Under the pieces are notes generated by a model. The model saw nothing but the letters and a program-made list of their open reading frames with translations. It was not told the DNA's origin and searched no databases. A stretch of 64,000 nucleotides of DNA from assembly GCA_012845835.1 (NCBI GenBank), contig JABAKD010000003.1, positions 4,143,171 to 4,207,170 on the forward strand. Reading direction: 5' to 3'. Shown here in pieces: positions 32,760 to 42,329 of this stretch (positions are counted from its first letter, which is position 1; every line of letters starts with the position of its first letter). The DNA comes from Undaria pinnatifida (taxonomy: Eukaryota; Sar; Phaeophyceae; Laminariales; Alariaceae). The translations under genes and the position numbers were made by a program.

Positions 32760-35011
32760 ATGTCGGACGAGGATGAGGTCAGCTATGACTCGGCAACGAG
32801 AGACGTGCTCATCTCCGCGTCGAAGTTGATAGGTCAGTTTTGCTGAACGAAAACCGATGGCGTTGTTTTTCGGAATGAAACGGAACGATTTATCGACTTT
32901 ACTTGGAGTGCAACACCGAACAAAACCCGGGCAATTTGCCAAAAACTGGCGAGTTTCCAAATGTAACAGAATGGATTACCGAAGAAAACCGAATGCAAGG
33001 GTGTCTTCGAGCACAAGTTAATGCATTTTGAACAAAAACACAAATAGATTCGGAGAAAAATCGAATACCTGGTACATTACACGAAGAGTTCAAGTCTCCG
33101 CGTTAAAGATGATAGGTAAGTCGACGACCCTTGAGGAACCAAAAGCGTTTCCAAATGAAATCGAACGAGTTATCGCATTAAACCGAGTGTTTTACCGAAT
33201 AAACCAAAAATGTTTCCGAGAAAGGCCGAATACATTACCGAAAGAGTGCTCGTCTCCGCGTCGAATTTGATAGGTCAGTCGCCGACCGAAACTGAATGCG
33301 TTTCCGAGGAAAACCAAACTATTATCTAATTTAACCGAAGGCATTTCCGAAGAACGCCGAACGACTTACCGAATTTGACGATTTACCTAATTCACCCGAA
33401 GGCATTTCCGAAGAACCCTAATGAAAAGGTGTTTTGAGCAAAGATGAGTGCACTTCCGAAGAAAACCAAATGTGATTGCGAGAAAACCCGAATATGTCTC
33501 CTCGTCGAGGTTCGCAGAACAGTTGCCGACCGATTGCGCTACCGAATAAAACTCGGACGCAATAGCGAAAGAGGATTTCATCTCTCGTCGCAGTGGATAC
33601 CGGTAGTTCATTCGCCAGCCGATTCGGTCACTGTTGTTGATGTTGTTGATGTTGTTGTTGTTGCGGATGTTATTGTTGTATGACTCGGCCACGAGAGAGG
33701 TGCTCGTCCCCGCCTGGAAATTGATAGGTGACGTCAAAAGCCGAAGCCGAACGCGTTTCCGAAGAAAACATGGAACACTTTACCACCCCCCTCACCCCCC
33801 CAACCTCGTCCGACCGTATCTTGAGTCAGGTGTAACATGCGTGGATGTTAACCTGGCTTTCACGAAATGCAAGGCGGGGAACGCTGACCCCGAGGCGTGT
33901 CTCAAGCTAGGCTCGGCGGTCTTGGCTTGCAACAACGGCGTGTGAGTAAAGGGTAGGACTGCGAGTTGGTCGGACTCTACGGCTACAAGTAGTTGGCTGG
34001 ACTTGATGGCTTGTTATCTGTTGCGTGGCAACGTTAGTACGGCAACAACCTGGTATCACGCCAGATAGCACACCATCGCACCCCTGGGCGAACGTGAAAG
34101 CTGGTGTTATCGACAAGCCGGGAGAGTGAACAACACGCCGAGCGACGCGCCTATGGAAGGATCTCGACGAATCATCCCAACGACACCAGTTTGTTGATGT
34201 GGACGCCTCCTCCTTTTTGTACTTCCTTAGTTATGGAGAACATTGGCTCTTGAAGTCCGTCTGATTAAAAAGGAGTGTGTGTTTTCTGCGTGGATGTACT
34301 CTCTCTCGCCCGAGGCGAGAAAAAAATCAAGGAAGAAAGAATATCGAGATACATTATCATGAACCGACTCACAGATCTAGTTGGTGGCTAGCGTTCGCGG
34401 ATGTGCCCTTTGCTGTATTGCTGTCGGGCCACGGCAAAGGAGGATATCTTCAACAGTTTGAGTACCCCCCCCCCCCCTTCCTTCGCACTCTCCCTTGCCC
34501 CTCCCCCCCCTGTTCTTGCCCCCTTCCCCCTCCTCATATTTGCGCCTCCCTTTCGTGTAATATATGAAAGAATCAAACCGAGCGCCCAAACCAATGTTGG
34601 AGGTGTCTCTGTTAGGAGTAGAACTGTGTTCGGTCTCCAAAGGGGTGTGTGGGCAATGGTCAAATGACTAAGGCAAGCAGCAAATGAGTATCCCCCCCCC
34701 CCCCCCCGCCGCCCCCCCTCCCCCCCGAGCGGTGCTCCGCCTCGAAAGGGATGCGTGGCCAATTGTCAAATGACTACATGTAAGGCAGGCAGAAATTGAG
34801 TACCCCCCGCCCGCCCGCCCCGCCCGCCCACCCGCACCCCTCCCTATTTTTTGCCCCCTCCTCCTTAATCCGTAGGCTGCACAAGATAGCCTCGAAGTGC
34901 CCGGACTCGTTCGAGGCCTACCGGAAGTGTCTGAACAAGACACAAATGAACTTCTCGCTGTGTCGAAAGGAAGAGGAGGTTCTTAACACGGAGTTCTACT
35001 CCGAGCCGTAG
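32760..35011 (+). CDS. NDUFA8: NADH:ubiquinone oxidoreductase (complex I) subunit NDUFA8, three exons
   Basis: Exons 32760-32832, 33830-33941 and 34876-35011 join in frame to 106 codons plus stop. Donors are G|GTCAGT and GT|GTGAGT; acceptors are GAGTCAG|G and TCCGTAG|G. The protein begins MSDEDEVSYDSATRDVLISA. It has cysteines at 28/38 and 48/58 (both CX9C) and at 70/80 and 80/91 (CX9C, CX10C), the double CHCH pattern of NDUFA8. The segments VLISASKLIG, LAFTKC and FSLCRKEEEV correspond to conserved stretches of plant NDUFA8, whose usual length is also about 106 residues. NDUFA8 is an accessory subunit of mitochondrial complex I facing the intermembrane space, imported and oxidised by the Mia40 pathway; it has no cleavable presequence, and none is seen. 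Intron 1 contains degenerate copies of exon 1 and intron 2 contains two 3' ends of a repeat ORF. The start at 32760 is the only ATG in frame with the conserved region in exon 1. High confidence in family, good confidence in the splice sites. Confidence 0.9.
32833..33829 (+). repeat. Intron 1 of NDUFA8: array of exon-1/donor echoes and CCGAA-rich 20-mers
   Basis: Copies of the exon-1 end ('gtgctcatctccgcgtcgaa.ttgatag|gt') recur at 33086-33120, 33241-33280, 33492-33530 and 33679-33735. Between them are degenerate units of the type 'gaatgcgtttccgaagaaaa'. Three of the four echoes keep a GT donor (33116, 33274, 33728). The one at 33116 reads GTAAGT and fits the consensus better than the true donor. 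Confidence 0.75.
33640..33727 (+). other. Possible alternative first exon of NDUFA8
   Basis: An in-frame ATG (33640, 33649 or 33667) leads through a leucine-rich stretch into YDSATREVLVPAWKLI, a near copy of the exon-1 product. It ends at a GTGACG donor in the same phase as exon 1 (33727/33728). Splicing to 33830 would give NDUFA8 with a hydrophobic N-terminus. The frame is also open straight through into exon 2 if the short 102-bp intron is retained. It may be only a decayed echo; the Trp for Ala-Ser change argues for some decay. Confidence 0.3.
34577..34812 (+). mobile_element. Two adjacent 3' ends of the repeat ORF, each ending in poly-C
   Basis: 34577-34705 and 34727-34812 match the last part of 204-320 ('ggaggtgtctct.ttagga', 'aaaggg.tg.gtg.gcaatggtcaaatgacta', 'aaatgagta' then a C run). 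Both are 5' truncated. They lie in intron 2 of NDUFA8, the second ending about 60 bp before exon 3, so its pyrimidine tail now forms the pyrimidine tract of the acceptor. Confidence 0.6.
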
Positions 35012-35041
35012 GGAAAGCCTTGGGGGAGGCGGGGAGATAGG

Positions 35042-35083
35042 ATGTTCTTGACGGGGAGTTCTACTCTGAGCCGTTGGGAAACC
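35042..35083 (+). repeat. Duplicate of the NDUFA8 3' coding end
   Basis: The sequence 'gttcttgacggggagttctactctgagccgttgggaaa' is a near copy of 34980-35018 ('gttcttaacacggagttctactccgagccgtagggaaa'), 63 bp downstream of it. The stop codon is changed to TTG in the copy, so it lies in the 3' UTR. Confidence 0.75.
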
Positions 35084-35639
35084 CCGCGGGGGGGGGGGGG
35101 GGGGGCATCTGAACCCCTTTAGACCTGCACCCACGTTTTTGAAGGTACACTATTTGAAATTAGTGTGGGAGCAGTTTTCCAGTTCTGAAGCGGAGGTTGT
35201 AGGGGTTATTAAATTTTTGCCTATTGTAAGGCAAAAGCTTTGACGATCGCCGCAAATAACCAGGAGGGACGCTGGTGACGGTGGGAGAGCGCGGGGGGGG
35301 GAGACGTGGGCTACTGTTGTTCTCAGTATTTCGCTCCACATCGGCAAGATGGCGTTGTGCTTCGGCCAGCCTTGCGTCAAGGGGTGCTCATTTCATGCAC
35401 AGCGCTAGTCTTGAAACCGTTGACCCTCGCATCCCGACAATGCCGGGACGGAGGGTGGGTGGTACGGGATCGTAGTATTCGACGCGTGCTGGGTCCCTCA
35501 CTCGGTTCTCGCATGACGGCTTTCGCTCGGTTCCTGTAAGCTTTAGGCTAGGGCGTGTGGTAAGGATGAACGGTTCTGTCATTCTGTGTATCCTGCGGAT
35601 TGTTCGGTTTTCGTTCGTTTATTGTTGGCGTGGTTGGCA

Positions 35640-35664
35640 GGGGGGGGGGGGGGGGGGGGGGGGG
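35640..35664 (+). repeat. Poly-G run
   Basis: An uninterrupted run of about 24 G. Flanking open frames on both strands (35548-35969) show no recognisable family. Confidence 0.9.
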
Positions 35665-36352
35665 CGAGGCGTGTGAGTTCGCCGAAAAAATGTGGGAAGC
35701 CGTTGGTGTTGGTGTTGTCACATTAGGATTATGCTTGCCATCCGACAAGGCCCAGCGCGAGTGCCAATCGCACAACATGACAAATGAAACATAATTTGAA
35801 AACCACAGCAAATCACACACAACGCAAAAGACCCAAACCGATTTTTGATGGAGAAAAAGCGCCCTGAAACCAACACGCCTCTGTATTTCACCCCTCGTGC
35901 GTTCAGCCACCGCCATGGTCTAGTCCGCGTGGTCACATGACAGACTACAAGAGGGAACATATGCTTCATGGATGATAGGTCGAGGCTTTTGTTAGTTTTG
36001 CAGAGAATCGGAGGCTGTCCTTGAACGAACGCGTTTCGGGGTCAGGGGCTGATGATCGCTCCATGGGGAAGACGAATGACGCACATATCGGCCACGTCAG
36101 ATCCGTATTGATCTACAGTCAATTAATTGTCCTATTATGCATGCAGTGGGTACACACCCCTCCACGCACCCCGCCCCCCGAAAACACATGAGGGGCATCT
36201 CATGTCTCCAACGAGACGGGGTGGGGCGTACCCAGGTGGCGGGGCAAGGAGACGTCTACCGACAGTATTCGTGCTGTTGCTGCTGACGATGGGCAGGGAT
36301 CTAATAACTTCAGCCGACTGCAGGTACACTACTACTTAAGTCTGCTGTTGTT

Positions 36353-37447
36353 TAGGGCTGTGAGTTGGCTGGAGTTTCCGCCTAGTTATTAGTTGGCTGG
36401 CGAAGCCAGCCAACTAACTAACTTTAGTTGACTAGTTGGCTGGCTTCGCCAGCCAACTAGTCGACTAAAGTTAGGCGAGGGAAGCGAGCCAAAAAAGCCC
36501 CCCCCGGCCGAGGGGGCCCCGCTGGAGGCGCCCCCGGAGGGCCCGCCGGAGGCGCCTCCGGAGGATCCCGCTGAAGGCGCCGCCGGAGGCAAAAATTACG
36601 CTATTTGCCTTCATTTTACACACAAGAAGCATGATAAATGGGCCAAGTTTATCTCTGGTTTAGATCACGAAACAGGTATATTTCTAAAATTCGTCTCAGT
36701 TTGTCGGATATTAAAGAGATGCCATAATAAACGTATATGGTACATACGTACATACTCGCGCAGCAGGCAGTAGCACATCACCAGTACAAACTAAAAATAG
36801 GACACAAAATAGCCTGGGATCGACACACAGCTCAGGGCGAGCATCGCTCAAACACCCGAGCCAGAGGTGCTCATCATCCAGTTGACACACTCATGAGAGA
36901 GACATACTTGTATTATTACATTAATAAATAGCACGTTGGGACAAAGTCCCGCCATCACAGTTGACCGTATGAACCACAAGACCAGAGTTCTACCTTTTAC
37001 CTTTTACCTTTTACTGTATACTGTACTCGTACAAAGATGCAGAACCCGGCAAATAATCTCGCATGAAAGTGTGGATCCCTGTCCCCGTTTTCCGCCCCCT
37101 CCCCTCATGGTCATACGCTTACGGCCGTGCACGCCATGAGTACACCCCCCTTGAACCGAACCAAAGCGCAACACGTGCAAACTTCAACAGAAGAAACCAC
37201 ACGAGCTTCGAGAAAACACTAAGACACAAGGCAGAGAAACACCAAAACGGCGGACAGTTCGTGCTGGTACGCTGGTACTGCTTGGGGACGCCGAGAACTA
37301 CGCACCCCGTACCAAACAAGCCTTCCTACAAGCAAGGAAACCCAAAACCCAAAAATAGTTGGATAGTTGGCACCGCCGCAACTAACTAACTAAACTAGCC
37401 AGCTAATAACTAGCTGGCAACTAATAGTCAGCCAACTCACAGCCCTA
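36353..37447. mobile_element. Non-autonomous hAT transposon, 1095 bp, intact ends and 8-bp TSD
   Basis: The terminal inverted repeats are identical over 19 bp (TAGGGCTGTGAGTTGGCTG at 36353 and its complement ending at 37447). They are flanked by the perfect 8-bp duplication CTGTTGTT (36345-36352 and 37448-37455). TAGGG-starting ends with 8-bp duplications are diagnostic of the hAT superfamily. The left subterminal region holds two strong palindromes built on AGTTGGCTGG (about 36391-36415 and 36421-36472) and a GC-rich palindrome cluster (36495-36590). The right subterminal region has further AGTTGGCTGG/AACTAACT units. The central 750 bp carries no transposase-like frame. Confidence 0.85.
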
Positions 37448-37546
37448 CTGTTGTTGGTTTTATGGCGCTACCTACTATCAACAATAGCCTGCTTAGACAT
37501 GTATCATTAAACAGAGTGACGCCGAAAAGTTAAAGATTTGTTCACC

Positions 37547-37650
37547 GTCGCCGTGAGGTGTTCGGCGAGTCGCATGAAGACGGGGAGTTGCATCCTACGT
37601 TGAACCTTTGTGAGGCGGACTTCCGCACCTTGTGTGCGTACTTTTTCTCA
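37547..37650 (+). repeat. Dispersed repeat O, copy 2
   Basis: It shares 'cgccgtgaggtgttcggcgagtcgcat' and 'gaggcggacttc.gcacctt.tg' with the copies at 20322 and 57490. Confidence 0.6.
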
Positions 37651-37659
37651 GGGATATAC

Positions 37660-38390
37660 ATTACGCATTACGGGTAATTACGGGTAATGTGGATGGGCCG
37701 TGCGTAATGTGGATATTCCGCGGTAATGTTCCGTATTTCTACGGTGCCTCCACGCCCCCCCCCCATATCCCCCCCCCCCCCCGCCAAGAACCCCCCCAAG
37801 AACTCAAAAAACAGCAGCACGCAGAACAGCACACACAGCAGCGCACCATAACAGCAGACACCACAACACCACAACACCACAACAGCAGACCACGACATGA
37901 ACATGAGCGTTAGCAACGAGCCCGATGGTCTCGAGGGTCGGCAAGGCCTCCTGTCTCTTGTGCTACTTGGTTTAGAAGGTTGAAGTTTGAAGCAGCTGGG
38001 TTGAGGTTTGATCGCTCCGAGTAAGGACATGGAGAATGGAGAATGAGCATGATCTTTTTTCTTTTTGACTTTTCTGAAGTCTGTACTCTGCGCTATGTAC
38101 CATACAACATACAACATACAACATGCTCTCCAACGGTTGCTGCAGGGCTGCAGCTGTGGCGGTAGGGTATCATACATCAAACATACAAACATACTACCAG
38201 ACACCACATCTCGGCGAGAACGCGAAGCAAGAGAGCAAATGCTACGTACGGAACCCCTGGGTACAGGGTAACACAACTATACATGGAACCCCCGGGGATG
38301 GGGGGCTTTTATCCCCGCACGGTAGCCGTAATTACGCGTGCGTAATGTCAATCCCCGATTTGCCGTAATTACGGGTGCGTAATGTGTTCA
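37660..38390. other. Segment bounded by inverted ATTACGCA/TAATTACGG repeats
   Basis: The left boundary has 'acattacgcattacgggtaa' and further 'taattacggg' units. The right boundary (38325-38385) has 'gccgtaattacgggtgcgtaatgtg' in inverse sense. No clear target duplication and no credible ORF lie between; the interior includes a C-rich run and CAACA-rich repeats (37860-37890). It is possibly an old inverted-repeat element. Confidence 0.3.
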
Positions 38391-40240
38391 ATCTGAAGTT
38401 ATGTACATCCCTGCTTTTTCTTGCGTGTGGATGACAGCTTCGAATAATGCATTACAGTAGGTTATTGGTTTTTTTTTCCTGGTGCGACCTTGCAGAGACA
38501 GCAATTAATTGAGATACTATGGAACGAGCGGGGGGGGGGGGGGGCGTCAGGCTCTGGTGTACTTATCCTTCCGTTGTGCATATCATCTGATGTGCATCCT
38601 CCTACTGTTGGTTGGGAACGACCCCGACAAAGTAATATACACGGGGCGAGCACACCAGCAACAACAACCAACGTGGCCCAATCTAAAGTTGTTCTCCACG
38701 TTGTGAGTCTAGACACCGGAGTGAGCGGGTTATTTTTATCCATCCGTCCGTGCACCAGGTAGGTGCCACTATTTAATACTACGAGGTATAACTACTGCCG
38801 TTTTGCAAGCAATGTGCGAATATGATACAAGCGTGTCGATCCGCGACAAGATCCAAGATCCGTCAACCGTCAACAGCCAAAACGACCAATAGGTTTCCAA
38901 GAACGGTTGGCGTTTCTTGAAAGGGTTCCGGGTTTTTCGATGGTACGTAAAGTTTTTTTTTGCGGGCAGTGCCGGAGCCAACCAAGATTTCAATGCCACC
39001 ATCGTCGCTGGGCATACCTTGACCTGCTGATCCGGTAGCGTGGTTCTTTTTCTGTGCTGCCGCTTCATTGCTGTGTGTGAGCTCTGTGGTTTCTGGTGCT
39101 ATACAGCCTGCGAGGTCAGCTGGGAGTGAGCAAGGCACACCAAGCCAGAGAGGTAAGGACTTCAAATTTTCCCGAACCTTGCCGACTCATGGCAAGGAAA
39201 CCAATAAAATATCTAATATAAAGTATCACAAAACCGAGAAATGTGTGACCAAAAACTCACGGTTAAGCGAGAAAAAATCTTGGATAAAGTATACCATGGT
39301 ATGCATATATAACATGTGCCACTTGTCACTTGTGCGAGCGAAACAACAGCATCACCTCTTGTCTCAACCGAAGAATTCTCAAGCAATTCCGACACGTTCT
39401 CCCAACAAGTACCCTGGGGGTCTCTAAAGGCCACGAAGACTGCATCCTTTGGGACGGACAGCCAGTACAGTACGTAAAGATGAGCGCTACTGCTAGGTCC
39501 TTGTCCCGGTGGGGGTGCTCTGCCCAAACCCTTGGATCCCGCCTTCGTGATACGCTGACTCGATCATGGTTGTTCCAGGACGTTGCGCTGGAACTGGGAA
39601 AAACAAATGGGGAAATGATTTACCATTTGGTACGAGTACCAGGTACAGCAGTATCGGCACCCGGCCCCAGCTGTTATGCTAGGGTGTATCGGTACTCCAC
39701 GACATACTGGAGTCTAGCCTACAGTCTACTATTAATACTACAGCAGCACACAATTTCATCAGGTCCCATTTCGGGTCATCTTGCATGCGACTCGTACATT
39801 AGAGTACCAGCCCTGCACCTCGTCATGATGACCCGCGGGCTACATCTCTTATTTGAAGACAGGGCAAGATGAGCGTTGCAGTGCTGTATGACAAGCCGCC
39901 GCCAAAGTTATCATTTTCGAGGATATCTCTCGCTGGGTTCTTGTGAGGATCTTTGGCATGAGAGGGCTGGGTGGTACCTCCGGTACAGCAGCGCAGGTCT
40001 CTACTCTTGATGTTACGATCATGCCATCTGTACACTGAGCTGTTGTAACGTCTTCGTACATATGGCAGCGTTGTAGCGGCTGCAGCAGCTGCAGTAGCAG
40101 CAACTACTTGCTGTTGTGTTGGTGCAGGGCTCTTCATGTCTTACGAGCAGCGCTTACAGTCGTAGTGACCTTTGCCTTGGCCCCTGTGTCAATTCGTCAA
40201 TACAAGTATGCCAGGTTCTTGTTGTGGTTGTACAGGTTTA
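38391..40240. other. No gene supported; long open frames without family signal
   Basis: A 180-codon plus-strand frame at 39330-39872 and a minus-strand frame at 39823-40137 (which starts with a CAG/GCA-rich stretch) are open, but neither shows conserved motifs or splice context. A minus-strand stretch at about 39035-39121 is bounded by plausible acceptor (CTCGCAG) and donor (CAG|GTCAAG) sites and could be an exon of an unrecognised gene. Confidence 0.35.
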
Positions 40241-40243
40241 CAA

Positions 40244-40328
40244 CAAAGATGCCGATTGAAGGTTTAGTTTTGTCCCGTCAAGGCCTCTCTAGACGTACCG
40301 TTAGGCTGTCCGCCAACCGACATCTTTG
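40244..40328. mobile_element. Minimal CAAAGATGTCGG-type MITE, 85 bp
   Basis: The termini are CAAAGATGCCGATTG and CAACCGACATCTTTG. The interior is the 'tagttttgtcccgtcaaggcctc..tagacgta' block of the element at 31635. Flanks gtttacaa and gtatagaa match at 6 of 8 positions. It looks like an internal deletion derivative. Confidence 0.6.
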
Positions 40329-40491
40329 GTATAGAACAGCGGCAGGTCATAGTAAAAAGTGGTTACCTCGAACCCTAACTATTAATACATCAACACCATC
40401 TAAGGTTTGTTTGGGTCAGGGTTCAAACCTCAGTGTTGCGATATACATATCCAGAGACACCAACTGCGAGAGCGCTCTATGGCATGGTTAA

Positions 40492-40573
40492 CCCCTTTAC
40501 AACTGGAAACCCGTTTTGGGGGACAAAATTACTTGGCTTCAGTATAGGGAGGGGTTCGGGGGCTCTAGAAGGG
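40492..40573. mobile_element. TTAA mini-MITE E, 82 bp, intact
   Basis: TTAA lies on both sides (40488-40491 and 40574-40577). The termini are CCCCTTTA and GAAGGG. The interior 'caactggaaacccgttttgg' and 'tatagggaggggttcggggg' is almost identical to 63492-63573. Confidence 0.85.
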
Positions 40574-40861
40574 TTAAGAACAACTTTCGGGTTAAGACCA
40601 ATTTTCGACGCGAGTCGACGAGGGAAGAAAGTGCTCGAGTCTTCTCGCGATCAAAAGTGAGGCGCGTACCGCAGTGGGAAGGGGGGATAAGAGCCTGCTC
40701 AGTGATGCGGGGTGTGAGTTATACGTCTACGACTTCGAAGCATTAATAGAGAGGGACAAGGAAACGGAAAAAGTTCGAAGATACTGGATGGGATGAAAAA
40801 TGTACCAGTAACCTTGTATGTACAAAAAAATGTATATACAATACTCGCACCTCAAGGGAAA

Positions 40862-40972
40862 CAAGATGAAATTCGACACACGACGCTTATAAAAATACGT
40901 GGACGTGTGGTGAGCTTAAGCTTTATTTTTCCCCATCCGCCGGAGGATAGAAAAAGAAGAAAAAAAAAAAAA
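40862..40972 (+). mobile_element. Retroposon B, 5'-truncated copy with A tail
   Basis: Only the last ~100 bp are present: 'cgacacacgacgcttataaaaatacgtgga', 'ggtgagcttaagctttatttttcccc', the CATCCGCCGGAGGAT hairpin and an A-rich tail. Confidence 0.7.
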
Positions 40973-41227
40973 ATGGACGTACGAAGCGAAAACGAAAGGA
41001 AGGAACGCAGCGGGGCAGAGAAAACGGAAGGGGTGCCCACGGGTGGGGTAATATATTGTCACCTTGCCGTCTAAGCCCACTTTCTTGTTTTACCACCATT
41101 CAACACGAGCACAGGCTACTTTTGGCTGGTTTATGGGAGTTTATTATTTAGTACCAGGTAGTATTAACATACCGTACGGGGTTTAGTTAGGACACCCGAC
41201 CCTGAGGACTACTGTTTCTCTTATATT

Positions 41228-41452
41228 ACGTAGTAACTGCCGGGGTAGTAACGAGGACCACTGATAGGGACAGCTCACGCTATACCTACAATGGGATCCG
41301 AAGAGTACGCCAGCTAGCGTTGGGCTGCGAAAGCAACTGAGTTAAATCGACACACGACGCGTATGAAAATACGTGGAAGTGTGGTGAGCTCAAGCTTTAT
41401 TTTTCCCCATCCGCCAGAGGATGAAAAGAAAAAAGAGGAAGAAAAAAACAAA
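41228..41452 (+). mobile_element. Retroposon B, 5'-truncated copy
   Basis: It begins within the element at 'actgccggggtagtaacga' and continues collinearly with 7915-8130 to the purine-rich tail. Confidence 0.7.
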
Positions 41453-41634
41453 ATGTGCGAAAACGACCCTCATTTTTTCTAACCGAAGTTCTTGAGGTAG
41501 TTTATCAGACACTCTACGTAATTATTAATGAGGGCTCTAATTACTAATTACCCCCTCACGAGGTCGCAACCTCCTGTATAACATCCCAGATATTTGTTTG
41601 TGGCTCGTATTTTATATTCGTAGAAATATTCTAA

Positions 41635-41740
41635 GGACGTCAGCTGTGAGTTCGACGAATTTAGGGTTGATACTCATCTTTGCAAGCTGCGTTGTTGGTA
41701 CTTGTAGTATACTATCTGGGCGGGTGAGTTTTTTCACTTA
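41635..41740 (+). repeat. Dispersed repeat F, copy 5
   Basis: 'gacgtcagctgtgagttcgacgaattt' through 'gttggtacttgtagtatactatctgggcg' matches 2829-2920 closely. Confidence 0.6.
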
Positions 41741-42124
41741 ATGGGACGGGTTCTGTTATTTGTTTTTTTTATTTTTGTTTTTTCTCGTATCTCCGTGCAT
41801 GCGTGCAACAGCAGCAGTGTTGTATACCCACGTTTGTTCTGTGTTTCTTGTGAGAGGACAGAGACGAAAGCAACGTCACGTGCAGTGTTCAACTTCGCGC
41901 AAGCACTTTTGTGGGACCTTGTACACGGCAGACAGATACCAGGTACCAGGGGACATATGAGTAGACCATTTCGCAAGTGATGACGGATTGTTGCGGGTTG
42001 CTCTTGTGTTTCACAGCTCGTATTTCTGCTGGCGCAGCTTTTTGCCTGCGCACCACGGTTCTTGTGCGCCCGCGTATCACACAAAGACCTGCCGGGCGGA
42101 GTCTGTCCAATTTTCCAGCACACC

Positions 42125-42325
42125 AACATTGAGTATTTCCAGGCCCATCGGCCTATTCGTAGTATTTCCAGGCCAATCCACCTAGACTAATTCCAGGGCC
42201 ATCTGCCTAGACTACTTCCACGCATACCGACCTTGTTGTTGTTGTTGTTGTTTGTCTCACATTAACTCTTGTCAAAAATCTAGAGTCCGTGGTCACACAA
42301 AGGTGCTGGAGCCCTGGGAAGATCC
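42125..42325. repeat. 24-bp 'TATTTCCAGGC' minisatellite followed by a repeat J fragment
   Basis: 42130-42232 has four degenerate units 'agtatttccaggccaatccacct'. It is followed by (TTG)n and 'tctcacattaactc...agtccgtggtcacac', a truncated repeat J. Confidence 0.55.
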
Positions 42326-42329
42326 GAAA

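Noticed and set aside
39330..39872. 180-codon plus-strand open frame
   Set aside because: No conserved motif, no splice context, and it crosses sequence with opposite-strand frames; length alone is not enough in a 64-kb eukaryotic window.
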